The notes: generated from the sequence alone by a model not told the origin. DNA of 64,000 nucleotides from Pseudooceanicola batsensis HTCC2597 (GCF_000152725.1 NZ_AAMO01000007.1:124001-188000); one strand, 5' to 3'. Positions 53,393 to 62,821 are shown, counted from the stretch's first letter. Made by a program: numbers and translations.

Positions 53393-54547
53393 TCAGTAAG
53401 ACTTTGGAAGCCCAAGAGCTTTTTCTGCTATGAACGACAAAAGCATCTGTGGCGTCACCGGTACGATTCGGAACAGCAGCGCCTCGCGCACCAGCCGCTC
53501 CACATGATATTCCTTGGCGTATCCGAATCCGCCAAACGTCATCTGCGCGACTTCGGTCGCCTCGACCGCGGCGTCTGCCGCCAATAACTTGGCCGCGTTC
53601 GCCTCGACGCCGCAGGGCTCTCCGGCGTCGTAAAGGGCGGCGGCGTGCATCACCATGAGGTTCGCGGCCTCCACCTGCGCCCACGCCTTGGCCAGCGGAT
53701 GCTGAACGCCCTGATTCTGGCCGATTGGCCGGTCGAAAACCACCCGTTCCCTGGCATATTGCACCGCGCGCGCCAGAGCGTTTCGGGCGATGCCGATGCA
53801 CTCGCCGGCCACAAGGATGCGCTCCGGGTTCAGCCCGTGCAGAATCTGCCGAAAGCCCTTGCCCTCTTCTCCGATCAGGTCTTCAGCAGGTATCGGCAGC
53901 CCGTCGATGAAGACCTCGTTCGAATCGACCGCCTTGCGCCCCATCTTCTCGATCTCTCGCACATCAACGAAATCGCGGTTGAGATCGGTATAGAACAGGC
54001 TCAGACCATCGGTCGGGCTGGACACATCCTCAAGACGTGTTGTTCTCGCCAGAAGCAGCATCTTGTCCGCCACCTGCGCTGTTGAAATCCAGACCTTCTG
54101 CCCATGCACGACATACCTGTCCCCCTGCTGCACCGCCATCGTCTTCAACTTGGTGGTGTCCAGCCCGGTTGTTGGCTCGGTCACGGCGAAACAGGCCTTT
54201 TCATCACCGGCGATCAGGGGGGTCAGCATCCGCGCGCGCTGTTCATCGGTCCCGAACTTCACCACAGGATTTAGGCCGAATATGTTCATGTGGATGGCCG
54301 AAGCCCCGCTGGCACCAGCCCCCGATTCGGCAATCGCCTGCATCATGATGGTCGCTTCGGTGATCCCCAGACCAGCACCGCCGACCTCTTGGGACATGGC
54401 GATACCAAGCCAGCCGCCATCGGCCATCGCCCGGTGCAGATCATGCGGAAAACCGCCCTTGCGATCGCGCTCCAGCCAGTAGTCGTCATCGAATTGCGCA
54501 CATATGCGCAGGATATGGTCGCGGATTTCCTGTTGTTCATCGGTCAT
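53393..54547 (-). CDS. Acyl-CoA dehydrogenase family protein
   Basis: This 384-residue protein from the ATG at 54547 has the FAD motif VTEPTTGLDTTKLKTMAVQQ near residue 125, QKVWISTAQ, and QMTFGGFGYAKEYHVERLVR near the C terminus. The final motif reads RIVPVTPQMLLSFI rather than the usual GGTxEI. Glu in HGLNPERILVAGE is the likely base. It follows a CoA-transferase gene by 8 bases and shares its promoter at operator site 4. Confidence 0.87.
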   Translation of the reverse strand: MTDEQQEIRDHILRICAQFDDDYWLERDRKGGFPHDLHRAMADGGWLGIAMSQEVGGAGLGITEATIMMQAIAESGAGASGASAIHMNIFGLNPVVKFGTDEQRARMLTPLIAGDEKACFAVTEPTTGLDTTKLKTMAVQQGDRYVVHGQKVWISTAQVADKMLLLARTTRLEDVSSPTDGLSLFYTDLNRDFVDVREIEKMGRKAVDSNEVFIDGLPIPAEDLIGEEGKGFRQILHGLNPERILVAGECIGIARNALARAVQYARERVVFDRPIGQNQGVQHPLAKAWAQVEAANLMVMHAAALYDAGEPCGVEANAAKLLAADAAVEATEVAQMTFGGFGYAKEYHVERLVREALLFRIVPVTPQMLLSFIAEKALGLPKSY

Positions 54548-54555
54548 TCGCAATG

Positions 54556-55767
54556 TCAATTCGCCTCGCTCCCATCCAGACCAACAAACCCCGCCTCGCA
54601 TAGGGCCGTGATCCGGTCATCGTCATATCCGAGATCGCGCAGAATGCTTCGGCTGTCCGCACCCGGCGGTCGCCCCAGCCAGCGAAACGCGCCAGGCGTG
54701 ACGCTGAGATGCGGGACCGGCCCGATCACCTGCGTTTGCTCGCCTTCGACCGACACGATGTCGCCGCGATGGCGTATCTGCTCATTCGTCGCGATCTCTT
54801 CGACGCTCAGAACACGCGAGGCAACCGCGTCATGGCGGGCGAACTCGGCCTCGACCTCGGCGAGTGTGCGTTGCGCGACGAAATCGTTCATGGCGTCGAA
54901 AACCACTGTCATATGCTGCGACATCTCGGCAAGGGTCGCGAATCGCGGGTCATCGGCCAACGCATCGCCGCCCACCGCCCGCAACAGGCGTTGCGCCGTT
55001 TCCGCGCCGCCTGCCGAAACGGTCAGCCAGACCCCGTCAGCGGTGCGAAACATGCCCCCCGGCGCAAAATCCATCGGCTGGCGCAGCCCGTTGCGCTGCG
55101 GCGACAGATTCGCGCCCGTCAATGCGGGCACGGGATACTCCATCAGCCGCAGCAGCGTCTCGAACACCGCAAGATCGACGACCTGACCGCGCGCAATCCC
55201 CTTCTCGCGGGCAAAAACCGCGATCATGATCCCCAAGGCACCCATCAGCCCTGTCGTACTGTCGGCCGCCGGAAATCCGGGGTGCATCGGCGGCCCGTCG
55301 GGATAGCCGGTCAGATGGGCCAGACCGCTCATCGCCTCTGCCGCGCGCCCAAAAGCGGGCACGTCCCGCATCGGACCGTCCTGACCGTAACCCGAGACCC
55401 GAAGGATGATCAGATCCGGGTTCCACTCATGCAGGGCGTCCGGCCCGACCCCCGCCCGCTCAAGCACGCCCGGCCGGAAGTTTTCGACCAGCAAGTCAGC
55501 GCCTTCCACCAGCTTGCGCAGAATGTCCCGCCCTTTCCCGGACTTCCAGTTCAGACTCAGGGTTTTCTTGTTGCGGCCCAGTGTCTTCCACCAGACCCCT
55601 GTCCCGTCATCGGCCTTGGGTCCGAGTTCTCGCATCATGTCCGTGCGGTTGGGCGCTTCGATCTTGATGACATCCGCCCCGAAATCAGAGAGCAGAGCCG
55701 CCGACAGAGGCCCGGCGATAACGTGACCGAGCTCGATGATCTTCAAGTGATGAAGTGGGGTTGTCAT
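54556..55767 (-). CDS. CaiB/BaiF family III CoA-transferase
   Basis: This 403-residue protein has IIELGHVIAGPLSAALLSDF, VENFRPGVLERAGVGPDALH near residue 95, LRVSGYGQDGPM, and the likely catalytic Asp in GFPAADSTTGLMGALG near residue 170. It heads a two-gene leftward operon with the dehydrogenase at 53393. Its promoter region was disrupted by the IS427-type element 35 bases upstream of its start, so its present expression may differ from the ancestral state. Confidence 0.88.
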   Translation of the reverse strand: MTTPLHHLKIIELGHVIAGPLSAALLSDFGADVIKIEAPNRTDMMRELGPKADDGTGVWWKTLGRNKKTLSLNWKSGKGRDILRKLVEGADLLVENFRPGVLERAGVGPDALHEWNPDLIILRVSGYGQDGPMRDVPAFGRAAEAMSGLAHLTGYPDGPPMHPGFPAADSTTGLMGALGIMIAVFAREKGIARGQVVDLAVFETLLRLMEYPVPALTGANLSPQRNGLRQPMDFAPGGMFRTADGVWLTVSAGGAETAQRLLRAVGGDALADDPRFATLAEMSQHMTVVFDAMNDFVAQRTLAEVEAEFARHDAVASRVLSVEEIATNEQIRHRGDIVSVEGEQTQVIGPVPHLSVTPGAFRWLGRPPGADSRSILRDLGYDDDRITALCEAGFVGLDGSEAN

Positions 55768-55785
55768 CTGCTATCCAAGCCAAAG

Positions 55786-55802
55786 AATCTAACGTGTGTT
55801 AG
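55786..55802. promoter_or_regulatory. Palindromic operator, site 4, cut by an insertion sequence
   Basis: AATCTAAC, GTGT and GTTA are followed directly by the insertion sequence, and GATT continues after it at 56645. Removing the element and one TA copy restores AATCTAACGTGTGTTAGATT, a palindrome with perfect 8-bp arms. Because the element begins with G, the core CTAAC-N4-GTTAG survives at the left junction. Confidence 0.8.
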
Positions 55803-56642
55803 GCTCAGGACCCATTGATTTCGGGCAGTTGTCATGATTCAGCCTCCGTAAGGAGACGTTGAACATGAGTAACCTTTTCTGGCTTACCGAAGAGCAGTTG
55901 GAGCGCCTGAGACCTTTCTTCCCGAAGAGCCACGGCAGGCCGCGCGTCGATGATCGGCGCGTCCTGAGTGGCATTATCTTCATCAACCGCAATGGCTTGC
56001 GGTGGTGCGACGCGCCGGCAGCCTATGGTCCGCACAAGACGCTCTACAATCGCTGGAAGCGGTGGAGCGAGATGGGTGTGTTTGCTCGAATGTTCGAGGG
56101 GCTCGCGGCGGAGACATCCGAAACGACGACGATCATGATCGACGCCACCTATCTCAAAGCCCACCGCACGGCGTCGAGCCTGCGGGTGAAAAAGGGGGGC
56201 GCGGTCGCCTGATCGGACGGACCAAGGGTGGCATGAACACCAAGCTGCACGCCATCGCCGATGCCGAGGGGCGGCCGTTGCGGCTGTTCATGACCGCGGG
56301 CCAGGTCAGCGACTACACCGGCGCAAGGGCCCTGCTGAACAGCCTGCCAAAAGCACAATGGCTCCTTGGCGACCGTGGCTATGATGCAGACTGGTTCAGA
56401 GAAGGGCTGAAAGACAAGGGATTGAAGGTTTGCATCCCGGGCCGGAAAGGTCGAAAGACCACGGTTCGATATGATCGCCGTCGCTACAAGCGGCGCAACC
56501 GCATCGAGATCATGTTCGGCAGGCTCAAGGACTGGCGCCGCGTCGCAACCCGCTACGACCGATGCCCGAAGGTCTTCCTCTCAGCCATTGCCCTAGCCGC
56601 AACCGTCATCTTCTGGCTCTGAAAGTCAATGAGTCTGGAGCC
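55802..56642 (+). mobile_element. IS5-family (IS427 group) insertion sequence, 841 bp
   Basis: The ends are imperfect inverted repeats: GGCTCAGGACCCATTGATTT on the left and, on the complementary strand, GGCTCCAGACTCATTGACTT on the right (16 of 20 match). Both ends are flanked by TA, the usual duplication for this group (TAG is also consistent). It carries one transposase gene in two overlapping frames. It inserted into operator site 4, upstream of a CoA-transferase gene transcribed away from it. Confidence 0.88.
55865..56622 (+). CDS. IS427-group transposase, expressed by -1 frameshifting
   Basis: The first frame (55865-56212) encodes the DUF4096-type N-terminal part, with MSNLFWLTEEQLERLRPFFP and GLRWCDAPAAYGPHKTLYNR, and the first catalytic Asp in TIMIDATYLKAHRTA. 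The second, in the -1 frame and ending at 56622, encodes RLIGRTKGGMNTKLHAIADA, LLGDRGYDADWFREGL with the second Asp, and RNRIEIMFGRLKDWRRVATR with the Glu. An AAAAAGGGGGG run near 56190 is the likely slippery site. Both frames are intact, so the element may be active. Confidence 0.88.
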
Positions 56643-56710
56643 TAGATTCTTAACTTGAAAAAAGTAAAAACTCAAGCCACGTGATCATGAGATCTCGAAT
56701 GCTGCTCTGG

Positions 56711-59700
56711 TCAAGCAGACGCCAATTCGCCTCGCGGCCCGGTCGGCCCCTTTTCCCGCTTCGGCGGACGGATCCGGAAGAAGAGCGCATAGAGCACCGG
56801 TACCGCAACAAGCGTCAGCACCGATGCAAATGCCAGACCACCCATTATCGTCACTGCCATCGACGCAAAGAACGCGTCCGGCAAAAGAGGGACCATCCCG
56901 AAGATCGTCGTTCCGGCCGCAAGCACGACCGGGCGCAGACGGCTGACCGATCCGTCCACCACGGCCTTGTAATCCGGCACACCCTCAGCGCGCTGCAAAT
57001 CGATCTCTTCGACCAGAACGATGGCGTTTTTCATCAACATGCCCGAAAGTGACAGGAAGCCAAGCAACGCCGTGAAAGTAAAGGGCAATCCGGTGAACAG
57101 CAGCCCCAGCACCATGCCGGTGACGGACATCGGCACGACCAGCCACAGGATGAGTGGCTGGCGGACCTTGTTGAACATCAGGATCGAAATCGTCAGCATG
57201 ACCAGAAAGCCTAGGGGGAGCTGCTTGCCCAGGCTTGCCTGCGCATCCCCCGCGCTTTCAAACTCGCCGCCCCATTCCATGGTATAGCCTTCAGGAAGCC
57301 AGATCGCCTCGATCCCGGGCCGGACACTTCGGAAGGCCTCATCCGCAGTCAGGTCGCTGCGCGCTCCGCCCAGGGCGGTGATCGTCCGTTCCCGGTTGCG
57401 CCGGTGGATGAGCGCCTCGACGAGGCGTGGCTCGAACCGCTCGACAAGGTTGGACATCGGAACGTATGACCCGGCCCCATCGGACCAAACCGACAAATCA
57501 AGAAGACGGTCAACACCGTCACGGTCACGCTCGGGAAGACGGAGATGGATCGGGATGATCGTGTCATCTTCGCGCAGCTCGCCAACACGCAGACCGGACG
57601 TTCCATAGCGGACGGTATCCGCGATCGCGCTGCGTGTCGCGCCGGCAATGCGCATGCGTGACTCGTCGACAATGGGTTCAATCAGGATCTCTCGCTGCCG
57701 CCAATCGGTGCGCGGATTGGTGATTGTACCTGCTTCCTCGTAAATCTTCATCACATCATCCGCGAGTTGGCGCAAAATGGCCGGATCGGGTCCCGCAAAA
57801 CGGACAGCCACATCGGCGCCGGCGGGCGGACCGAATACGAGCTCTTCGACGCGGACCAGCGCGTGTGGGAATTCGGCTGGCAGATCCCGGTTGAGCCGCC
57901 CCGCGATTGACGGGATCGCCTCGGCGTCGGCAACCCGGACGATAAGCTGCCCATAGCTGGGATCCGCCTGTTCTGGACTGTATGTCAGCATGAAACGGCT
58001 CGCCCCGCGCCCGACGAGAGCGGTTAGCCCGGTTACGGCATCCTCATCCATGAGAATCCGCTCGAGCCGCCGCATCTCACCGTCGGTGACGTTGATGTCG
58101 GTTCCCTGCGGCATTTGGAACTCGACATAGAAAATCGGTGTGTTCGAAGCGGGAAAGAAGGCCTGCTTGACCTGCCCGAAGGCCATGACGGACCAGACGG
58201 TCACCCCCACAATCGTCAGGACGACAAGCACACGGGTTCGCAGCGCCAGCCACAGAAACGCGCGGTAGAGCCCGTAGAATGCGCCCTTGTAAGGATCGGC
58301 CGACGTGTCCTTCGGCGCTCGGAGCAGCAGCTTGCCGAGGTAGGGCGTAACCGTAACGGCAAGCGCCCAACTCATCAGCAGCGAGATCGCAATCACCGCA
58401 AAGAGCGAGAACAGAAACTCGCCCGTCGCATCCGGCGACAGGCCGATTCCGGAAAAGGCCATGATCCCGATCACGGTCGCACCAAGCAGCGGGATCGACG
58501 TAGCGCTTTCCGTTTCTGCCGCGGCGTCCTCGGCAGATTTGCCGCGCGCCATGCCGATCACCATGCCCTCGGCAATCACGATGGCGTTGTCAACGAGCAT
58601 CCCCATCGCGATAATCAGTGCACCGAGGCTGATCCGTTCCATAGCGATCCCGAAGACCGACATGAAGAACAGTGTCGAGAATACGGTCAGGCCGAGGGTC
58701 GCGCCAACCACGAGCCCTGCGCGCCAGCCCATGGTCAGCATCAGCGCCCCGATGACGATGGTGACCGATTGTCCGAGGCTGACGAGAAAGCTTGAAACCG
58801 CTTCATCCACGACGACGTGCTGTTCGTAGATCGGAATGATCTCTGCGCCTTCCGGAAGCTCCGCCTCAAGGCGCTCCAGCCGTGCCGACACCGCCTTGCC
58901 GACCTCGACCACGTTTCGGTCCGCCAACGCCGAAACGCCGAGGGTGAAGGCTGGGGCGCCGTTTTGCCGGATGATCTGGCTGGGCTGTTCGGCCGCCTCG
59001 CGGGTCACGCGGGCGATGTCTTGGACCGCGACCTGGCCGACGTTTCCGGCCGTGCCCAGCCGCAGCGCCTCTATACCTTCGGGACTTACATAGCCTGGCG
59101 GAACCGATAGGTTGATCCGGGCGGGGCCCTCGGTGATCTCGCCGTTCAAGAACACCTGGTTCTCGTCCGCCAGAATACCCAGGATTTGGTTCGGCGGAAG
59201 ACCCAGTTTGGTGAGCCGTGCGGACGGGATCGAGATGTTGATCACCTCTTCGGCAAGGCCCTGAACCTCGACTTTCGCGACGCCATCGACAGTGACCAAC
59301 CCGAGCCGCAGGGTCTTGGCCAGGTCGCGCTGTTCCTTCGGGCTCAAACCTTCCGTCGTCACCGCATAGAACATGCCATAGACGTCGCCGAAATCGTCGT
59401 TGATGATCGGCGGGCGCGCACCTGCCGGAAGATCCCCCTCCACGTCGCGTATGCGGCGGCGCATCTCGTCCCAGACCTGCGGAATTTCGTCCGGCCCATA
59501 GGTCATCTCGATCTCGACAGTGATCTGGGCCATGCCCGGCATGGACTTCGATTCCACCCGGTCGAGTTGCTTCATCTGCTGCAACGCGTTTTCGACGACG
59601 TCGGCGACCTCCTCTTCGACCTCCACAGCCGTCGCGCCGGGATAGGCCACGAAGACAAGCGCCGTCTTGAGGGTGAAGCTGGGGTCTTCGAGGCGGCCGA

Positions 59701-59800
59701 CCGTATTGAGGCCCCAATAGCCGCCAACGAGGCAGAAGATGATGGCGAGCCAGACCGCCACCGGCCGCCGGATGCTTGCGCGTGAAATACTGATTGCCAT
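56711..59800 (-). CDS. RND family efflux transporter, inner-membrane permease
   Basis: This 1029-residue protein has the RND layout of twelve helices and two large periplasmic loops. The N terminus has RRPVAVWLAIIFCLVGGYWG, and the central helices include ALIIAMGMLVDNAIVIAEGM with the proton-relay Asp in GMLVDNAIV. It resembles the HAE-1/AcrB superfamily, though the pairs of periplasmic motifs suggest a heavy-metal or small-molecule exporter rather than AcrB itself. It is the last gene of the TetR-adaptor-RND unit. An outer-membrane channel gene is not present nearby. Confidence 0.93.
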   Translation of the reverse strand: MAISISRASIRRPVAVWLAIIFCLVGGYWGLNTVGRLEDPSFTLKTALVFVAYPGATAVEVEEEVADVVENALQQMKQLDRVESKSMPGMAQITVEIEMTYGPDEIPQVWDEMRRRIRDVEGDLPAGARPPIINDDFGDVYGMFYAVTTEGLSPKEQRDLAKTLRLGLVTVDGVAKVEVQGLAEEVINISIPSARLTKLGLPPNQILGILADENQVFLNGEITEGPARINLSVPPGYVSPEGIEALRLGTAGNVGQVAVQDIARVTREAAEQPSQIIRQNGAPAFTLGVSALADRNVVEVGKAVSARLERLEAELPEGAEIIPIYEQHVVVDEAVSSFLVSLGQSVTIVIGALMLTMGWRAGLVVGATLGLTVFSTLFFMSVFGIAMERISLGALIIAMGMLVDNAIVIAEGMVIGMARGKSAEDAAAETESATSIPLLGATVIGIMAFSGIGLSPDATGEFLFSLFAVIAISLLMSWALAVTVTPYLGKLLLRAPKDTSADPYKGAFYGLYRAFLWLALRTRVLVVLTIVGVTVWSVMAFGQVKQAFFPASNTPIFYVEFQMPQGTDINVTDGEMRRLERILMDEDAVTGLTALVGRGASRFMLTYSPEQADPSYGQLIVRVADAEAIPSIAGRLNRDLPAEFPHALVRVEELVFGPPAGADVAVRFAGPDPAILRQLADDVMKIYEEAGTITNPRTDWRQREILIEPIVDESRMRIAGATRSAIADTVRYGTSGLRVGELREDDTIIPIHLRLPERDRDGVDRLLDLSVWSDGAGSYVPMSNLVERFEPRLVEALIHRRNRERTITALGGARSDLTADEAFRSVRPGIEAIWLPEGYTMEWGGEFESAGDAQASLGKQLPLGFLVMLTISILMFNKVRQPLILWLVVPMSVTGMVLGLLFTGLPFTFTALLGFLSLSGMLMKNAIVLVEEIDLQRAEGVPDYKAVVDGSVSRLRPVVLAAGTTIFGMVPLLPDAFFASMAVTIMGGLAFASVLTLVAVPVLYALFFRIRPPKREKGPTGPRGELASA

Positions 59801-59832
59801 TGATCTGCTTCTGCCTATCCCGGGAACAAGGG

Positions 59833-60975
59833 TTAGAGCCCTTTGGCCGTCACTTTCTGGTTGTCGCTAAGCCGCCACCAGCCGCCGGAGACGACCAGTT
59901 CGTCGCCGTCCAGGCCTTCCGGAATGGCAATCTCGTCATTCACCGGAAGGCCCAGGCTAACAGTTCTTCGGGTGACCTGGCCCGAGGACGGGTCATAGAT
60001 CCAAATAGACGGCTCGGTCCGGCTCGTCGTGTCCACCGCCGATACCGGAACGATGACGGAGTGCGGGCGATCTTCCTCCGCCGCGATCGAGATGCGCACA
60101 TCCGCTGTCATTCCCGGAAGCAGGCGTGGGTCGATCTTGCCAGTGATTGCGAATTCCACGTCGTAGGTCTGCGCCATGCGATCCACATCCGTGGCGAAGG
60201 ACCGCAGCACCAGCGGCGCCGTGTAGCCCGGCACCGCCGGGAAGGTCGCAACAACGTCGAAGGCGTCGGGGGACGCCCGCGCGATGGCGGCCAGTTCCTC
60301 GGGCAGCGAGCTCACGATCCGCATCTCGCTGATATCCTGCAGCCGCACGACCGGCGCAGCCGAGGTAACGTTGACATACTCTTCGATGAAGGTGCGCGCG
60401 ACGATCGCATAGAAGGGCGCGACGAGCTCGGTTTGTTCGAAGCGCCGCTCGGCCTCGCGAAGCGCAACGTCTGCCTGTGCCAATTGAGCGCGTGCAGTGT
60501 CGAGACGGGCGTCGGCCGCGACTCCCCGTTCGGCGAGACTCGACGCGCGTTCGAATTCGGACTCCGCAAGCTCGAAGGACGCCTGAGTCCGAGCGACCGC
60601 GAGTTCGAAATCGACCTGATCGAGCTTGGCGATCACCTCGCCCTCGCGTATCCTGTCGCCCGGTTCGACATGGAGTTGAATAATCTGTCCCGGCACCTGA
60701 AACGCAATATCCACCGTGCGTGCGGGCTCGACGCGGCCGGCAACAGTGCGGGACCGATTGACAGCCCGGGTGAGTGCTCGGGTTACCTCTACCACGACCG
60801 GTTGGTCGAGTTCGGGCGCGACCGCCGCTTCGGCCGTTTCTTTGGTATCTTTCCTCGCTTGGGCCAACACATCGCTCAGAGGCGCCGGAAGGAACGGAAT
60901 GGCCAGAGCCACCGCGACTGCGGCCGCAAGCACGGAAGCGACCCGTTTCCAACTTCGCTTTCTATTCGAGTTCAT
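59833..60975 (-). CDS. RND efflux periplasmic adaptor (membrane fusion protein)
   Basis: This 380-residue protein has an N-terminal membrane or signal segment (VLAAAVAVALAIPFLPAPL). The lipoyl half-motifs IQLHVEPGDRIREGEVIAKL follow near residue 88, then a long alpha-helical hairpin (about 105-180) with repeated Ala, Glu and Arg, and a beta-barrel domain. It links the RND pump to an outer-membrane channel. Its start overlaps the 3' end of the upstream TetR gene by 14 bases. Confidence 0.9.
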   Translation of the reverse strand: MNSNRKRSWKRVASVLAAAVAVALAIPFLPAPLSDVLAQARKDTKETAEAAVAPELDQPVVVEVTRALTRAVNRSRTVAGRVEPARTVDIAFQVPGQIIQLHVEPGDRIREGEVIAKLDQVDFELAVARTQASFELAESEFERASSLAERGVAADARLDTARAQLAQADVALREAERRFEQTELVAPFYAIVARTFIEEYVNVTSAAPVVRLQDISEMRIVSSLPEELAAIARASPDAFDVVATFPAVPGYTAPLVLRSFATDVDRMAQTYDVEFAITGKIDPRLLPGMTADVRISIAAEEDRPHSVIVPVSAVDTTSRTEPSIWIYDPSSGQVTRRTVSLGLPVNDEIAIPEGLDGDELVVSGGWWRLSDNQKVTAKGL

Positions 60976-61504
60976 CGATCATGGTTCTCAAGCGTTCGAT
61001 GGCGCGTTCTCTGAGAACTGCGCCGCCGTCGGGAAGATTCAGGAGTTTCTGGAACCGCAGTCCCTGGATTGCCAGGACAGCGACCATAGCACCCGGAGCG
61101 TCCTGCGTCTCGGACACGATACACTCAATGTCACCGGCCAGTTCAACTCGCAGCGGATCCAGCAACGTCGGGTCCAATGCGCTGGCCGCGAGAACCGCCA
61201 TCGACAGGTCATCGTCTTCGTCTTTTGACCGCAGAACCGTTTCCAGGTGACCACGTAAAGTGCGTGACGGGTGCCGCTCCGGCACACTCCCCAGCAGTTC
61301 CCGATGTTCGGCCAACATCTGATCCAACAGCCCGGAAAGCAGGGCCTTCTTCGTCGGGAAATTATAAAGCAAGCCGCCCTTGCTGAGGCCCGACTCTTTT
61401 GCGACCGCGTCGATCGTGATCCTGCCCGCTCCCTCACGCGCGGCTACCGCACGCGCCGCAGAAAGTATCCTGCGGGACGAATTCCTGGATTTTGCAAGAG
61501 GCAT
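60962..61504 (-). CDS. TetR/AcrR family regulator of the RND operon
   Basis: This 180-residue protein has the TetR helix-turn-helix in ILSAARAVAAREGAGRITID, then AVAKESGLSKGGLLYNFPTK near residues 30-52. The C-terminal ligand domain is of the TetR_C type. It is the first gene of the leftward unit and overlaps the adaptor gene, so it is co-transcribed with the pump and probably represses it until an effector is bound (inference). Confidence 0.9.
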   Translation of the reverse strand: MPLAKSRNSSRRILSAARAVAAREGAGRITIDAVAKESGLSKGGLLYNFPTKKALLSGLLDQMLAEHRELLGSVPERHPSRTLRGHLETVLRSKDEDDDLSMAVLAASALDPTLLDPLRVELAGDIECIVSETQDAPGAMVAVLAIQGLRFQKLLNLPDGGAVLRERAIERLRTMIDELE

Positions 61505-61660
61505 GTGCTCACTCCAAACTGTACCGTCCGGTCGGTTCAGGTCGGCTCTCGGGTAATCTGGAATTCCATCAAGGTCAAGCTTTCGATTAAATCCAACCTG
61601 GATCGGCTCACCCTGACGCCCGCAGAACCATGAGAAGGCAAACGGCTGAGCGCCCCCGCT

Positions 61661-62257
61661 CTACAAGTCATTTCGTCCGGCATAGACCCTCAGAAACGCG
61701 TCAACCGCCCTCTTCGAGTGCTCGGATGCATCGACGGGCTCGTCGACGGCCAGCAAGCGCGGAATGACAACGCCGGAGATGGCCAGATGAATAAACTGAC
61801 TGGCGGCGCTTTGAACGTCCTGCACGTTCAGCGATTTGGCCTTGTGCAAGCGTTCGAGTATTTGTGCGACGATCCTGGTGGCGCGTCTTGGGCCAGCGTC
61901 CATGTATATTTCGCCTGCCTCCGGCAGAACCGAGGCCGCGCCGAGGCAAATACGCAGGAGGCGAATGTAGTCATCATCCATGACTAGCCCGATCATCCGC
62001 CGAGAGAGTTCTTCCAGGACGGCTCGTGCATCGTCCCGGCTTGAGAGCGGTTGGCAGATTTCCTCTGAAAGCCTGTCACATTCAGCCTCTATCACGCTTA
62101 AGAAGAGTTTGGCCTTGCTTGGGGAATGCACATAGAGCGTTGCCTTCGACACTCTGGCCTCTTCGGCAATCGCATCGACGCTGGCGCCATCATAGCCGAA
62201 CTTCAAGAAGACGTCTTTGGCGCCTCTCAGCACATCGACCGCTTTGTTTTCCCTCAT
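61661..62257 (-). CDS. TetR/AcrR family transcriptional regulator
   Basis: This 198-residue protein from the ATG at 62257 has the HTH region VLRGAKDVFLKFGYDGASVD, then AIAEEARVSKATLYVHSPSK at residues about 8-50. The C-terminal domain is typical of TetR_C families. A longer in-frame start at 62389 would add 44 residues without hydrophobic or HTH content. It stands alone between the RND unit and the HxlR gene; its target is unknown. It is one of two TetR genes in the window, but nothing ties it to the CTAAC-N4-GTTAG sites. Confidence 0.85.
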   Translation of the reverse strand: MRENKAVDVLRGAKDVFLKFGYDGASVDAIAEEARVSKATLYVHSPSKAKLFLSVIEAECDRLSEEICQPLSSRDDARAVLEELSRRMIGLVMDDDYIRLLRICLGAASVLPEAGEIYMDAGPRRATRIVAQILERLHKAKSLNVQDVQSAASQFIHLAISGVVIPRLLAVDEPVDASEHSKRAVDAFLRVYAGRNDL

Positions 62258-62449
62258 GTCGATCACCTGATTCCTGAACGTGATATCGAACGCATAGCTC
62301 GACGTATCTGCCCGCGCTAAATGGCATCCGGCGGTCCCATCACCTGTATTCCGCAAGAACCGAGCTTTCGCTGTGTAACTCATACACACAACCGAGGCGC
62401 CCCGACCTCGCTGAAAGCTCTCACCCGGAAATTCTTTGCGCTGGCGCAG

Positions 62450-62821
62450 TCAGGCCGCGCCCACGTCATCGTCATCAAAGACCCCGTCAGCCTTCCATCT
62501 TTCCGCGATATCTCCCAGTGCGTCCAGAACGTTCCGCAGGTCGTCACCTCGCGGCGTCAGGCCATAGGTCACTGCGGGCGGGATCGTCTCGGCCTGCTCG
62601 CGCCAGATGACCCCGGCACCTTGCAGCATTCGCAGGCGTTCTGTCAGCATTCGGGTCGATATTCCCGGTACGGCGCGCTTCAGCGCCCCGAACCTCTGCG
62701 GCCCCTGATCGCTGAGGACCCAGATGATATAGGTCGTCCACGGCCCCATGAGCAGACGCAAAATCGAGTCCATCGGGCATTGTGGCGGCGTTCTGACCAT
62801 TGCCGGGTGCTCCCTTTCCAT
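62450..62821 (-). CDS. HxlR family transcriptional regulator
   Basis: This 123-residue winged-helix protein has CPMDSILRLLMGPWTTYIIW, beginning the HxlR domain, and RFGALKRAVPGISTRMLTER, followed by LRMLQGAGVI. HxlR proteins often sense redox or electrophile stress through the N-terminal Cys, which is present at about residue 15. It is transcribed divergently from a DoxX-like gene, with 94 bases between the start codons, and probably controls it. Confidence 0.9.
   Translation of the reverse strand: MEREHPAMVRTPPQCPMDSILRLLMGPWTTYIIWVLSDQGPQRFGALKRAVPGISTRMLTERLRMLQGAGVIWREQAETIPPAVTYGLTPRGDDLRNVLDALGDIAERWKADGVFDDDDVGAA

Noticed and set aside
61661-62257. The solitary TetR gene as the repressor for the CTAAC-N4-GTTAG sites
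   Set aside because: No copy of the motif was found at its promoter and it lies beyond the RND unit, so there is no evidence for the link.
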